Origin: Shinisaurus crocodilurus
Lineage: Eukaryota > Chordata > Lepidosauria > Squamata > Shinisauridae
DNA length: 64,000 nt
Assembly (NCBI GenBank): GCA_021292165.1
Contig: CM037878.1
Coordinates: 195,423,118 to 195,487,117 of the forward strand
Reading direction: 5' to 3'
Shown here: one piece after another, positions 62,466 to 64,000 of the stretch
How the letters are laid out: every line of letters starts with the position of its first letter
Position numbering within the stretch: the first letter of the stretch is position 1
Notes under the pieces: model-generated
Seen by the model: only the letters and a program-made list of their open reading frames with translations
What the model was told of the DNA's origin: nothing
Databases searched by the model: none
Translations under genes and position numbers: made by a program

Positions 62466-62545
62466 TTATTCAACATCAGCATCGTTACCATCTAATTCAT
62501 GGATTCCACTTGAGATGTGGATTTCAATTGTGCTAGCATCAGAAC
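62466..62545 (-). CDS. GPR143: GPR143 (OA1), last coding exon
   Basis: Read on the - strand, a strong acceptor (tctttgttttgctag) is followed by GT then an open frame SDASTIEIHISSGIHELDGN, DADVE and TAA (stop at 62466-62468). SDASTIEIH matches the C-terminal tail of human GPR143 as I recall it; the residues after it diverge, as tail ends do. GPR143 is a seven-helix receptor of melanosomes and endolysosomes. Tail-to-tail placement behind TBL1X is the human Xp22 order, which supports the call. No other GPR143 exon is recognised up to 64000, so the preceding exon should lie beyond the window. Only 80 nt are visible, hence moderate confidence. Confidence 0.7.
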
Positions 62546-62636
62546 CTAGCAAAACAAAGAAGAGAGATCGCTTATTAAATTCAGAGGGGGGGGGGACTGA
62601 TCTGTCTCAAAAACAGCAGAGCCTTGTACCTTAAAG

Positions 62637-63329
62637 CAGGGTTCCCCAACATAGCATTTGCCAGCACCCACAAAACTTTTTAATTTTTTAAATATATGTA
62701 CATGGATTTGTATATATTTGTGTGTGTGTGTATGAATACATATGAAATGCATACAACTTTCTATCAATTATACATAGGCTTCAACAAAAGTGGACCAACT
62801 ATCCAAATGAGTATCCATTTGAAGGTGGCATTTATATTCCAGTCTTCAGTCCACTGTATTATAGGAGGTGGCTATTTATCCTTCTGATGTTGTAGTATCA
62901 GTCCTTTTGCTGTCAAAAGGGCACAGAGAATCCATTTCACTGGCCATTGATTTCCAAGAAGCAGGTAAATAAGTTTGAATGTTGGTGAATATTACAGACT
63001 ACTTCAGTACAAAATTCATCTATGTAATAACCTCCAAAAAAGAAGCAACTACTGGATATTGCCAAAACATATGTTTAAAAGTAGCATTAGCTGTATTACA
63101 CCACCAACAATTAGCCAAATTAGAAAATCCCTTATTAAGGAGACGTTGCAGTGTCCAATGGTCACAAAACAAAATTTTTTTGCTGAACAAGATGCCTTCT
63201 AAGATCCACAGATGCAACAGGTAGACACCAAAGCAGTGATCTATTGATTAGGCATTTTGTGGTGGTCCCAAAAGCAGCTTCTCAAATCCCCAAATGTGCC
63301 CACGGGTCCAAAAAGGTTGGGGACCCCTG
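62637..63329. mobile_element. hAT element with perfect TSD, interrupted by an L1 fragment
   Basis: Ends CAGGGTTCCCCAAC and GTTGGGGACCCCTG are inverted copies, flanked by the exact 8-bp duplication CCTTAAAG (62629-62636, 63330-63337). The interior is mostly a - strand L1 3' end. Confidence 0.85.
62690..63215 (-). mobile_element. L1 LINE 3' end nested in a hAT element
   Basis: The - strand encodes the C-terminal L1 ORF2 zinc-knuckle region: NCWWCNTANATFKHMFWQYP (C-x2-C, H, W, P spacing typical of L1), then after a short gap LLGNQWPVKWILCALLTAKG. An A-rich end (AAAAAATTAAAAAG) lies near 62680-62695. Strongly 5'-truncated. Confidence 0.65.
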
Positions 63330-64000
63330 CCTTAAAGGTTAACATTGATACTGGCATAAGCTTTCATGGACACTGTCCATTTTGTCAGATCTCTTACTGA
63401 TTTTTTTAAATTATTTTTTTTAAAAGGAAAACTAAAATTCAAAGCATGTATTTAACCAAATGGAGCAAGAATTTTGTCATACAAGCTTGCTAAGCCACAA
63501 AGCCTTTGGACTGAAAGTGTGTGTAAGTCCAGTGAAGGGTATTTATTAATTTAGAACATTTTGGATCCCCCCCCCCCCGTGCTCAATGAGCACTTGAGGT
63601 GATGTACAAATCAAAACAAGAAAATAAAATTCATAAGCTAAAAAAAAGGCTGAACGACTTTTGTACTTTAGAGTAAACTATCGAACAGCAATTGCATTTT
63701 AAGCTGATTGCACTGCACAAGGAAACATTTGGGGCTCTAGGGTAGCTTATCAGATACAAGAGTTGGGAAGTCCTGATGCCTTAAGCAAAAGTACCTTAAA
63801 ACGAGAAAGGACCATATGACTGGACTACAGGGTTCTGACATCTCCATGCAACATGCAGTATTTAGTTGAGTTCTTGTATCTGAAAGGGGTCCCCCCCCAC
63901 CAATCCCACAGCAGCTGTAGCATACATATTTCAGCCAGCTGGTGTGTGACATTTTCCTTGTCACACTCCGTGTGTAGTGGTGCCAGGGCTCAAAGGGATG

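Larger units (their letters stand above)
62546..64000 (-). other. GPR143: Probable last intron of GPR143 (incomplete)
   Basis: Non-coding. Dominated by the hAT/L1 composite at 62637-63329. 63540-63720 resembles an inverted LINE tail (ATTTATTAATTTAGAAC, GGTGATGTACAAATC). No further exon recognised; the window ends inside it. Confidence 0.55.

Overview
This window is vertebrate nuclear DNA, most likely from a squamate reptile (a lizard). It holds one intact multi-exon gene on the + strand, TBL1X (transducin beta-like 1, X-linked type), and the last coding exon of a second gene on the - strand, probably GPR143. The squamate call rests on the interspersed repeats: many copies of a tRNA-derived SINE that looks like Sauria SINE, CR1/L2-type LINE pieces, a DIRS-like gag relic and many hAT-type DNA transposons. 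I cannot name the species.

Layout: 1-8297 lies upstream of the first coding exon and is probably a 5' intron. TBL1X coding sequence runs from 8345 to 58434 in 14 coding exons. All 13 introns are GT-AG, all junction phases agree, and the joined frame is 1608 nt (535 codons plus stop) with no break. Exons 1-2 encode the LisH region, exons 2-3 the F-box-like region plus a lineage-specific Ala/Thr tract, and exons 4-14 the WD40 propeller. The 3' UTR probably ends just after an AATAAA at 60790-60795. A short exon at 62466-62545 on the - strand reads as the GPR143 C-terminus. This gives a tail-to-tail TBL1X/GPR143 arrangement like the one known in human Xp22.

The introns are a dense archive of mobile elements. 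The two large first introns (15.8 and 11.7 kb) and intron 5 (6.7 kb) hold most of them. Several insertions still have perfect 8-bp target-site duplications, so their ends can be placed to the base: 14818-14972, 20778-20877, 28584-31419, 41700-43132, 43356-43469, 52901-52978 and 62637-63329. Two of these hAT elements carry CpG-island-like GC-rich cores, the only such regions in the window. A repeat family with a 5S-rRNA-like head and a CR1-like tail occurs five times, always on the - strand.

How the genes work: TBL1X is a core subunit of the NCoR/SMRT-HDAC3 corepressor complexes. GPR143 is a melanosomal receptor with no known pathway link to TBL1X; their neighbourhood is conserved synteny, not an operon. 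I found no new multi-gene system here. The items most worth a second look are the transposon-borne CpG islands, the 5S/CR1 composite SINE, the hAT element with an L1 piece inside, the microsatellite serving as the last splice-acceptor tract, and the in-frame stop that blocks the long human-type N-terminus.
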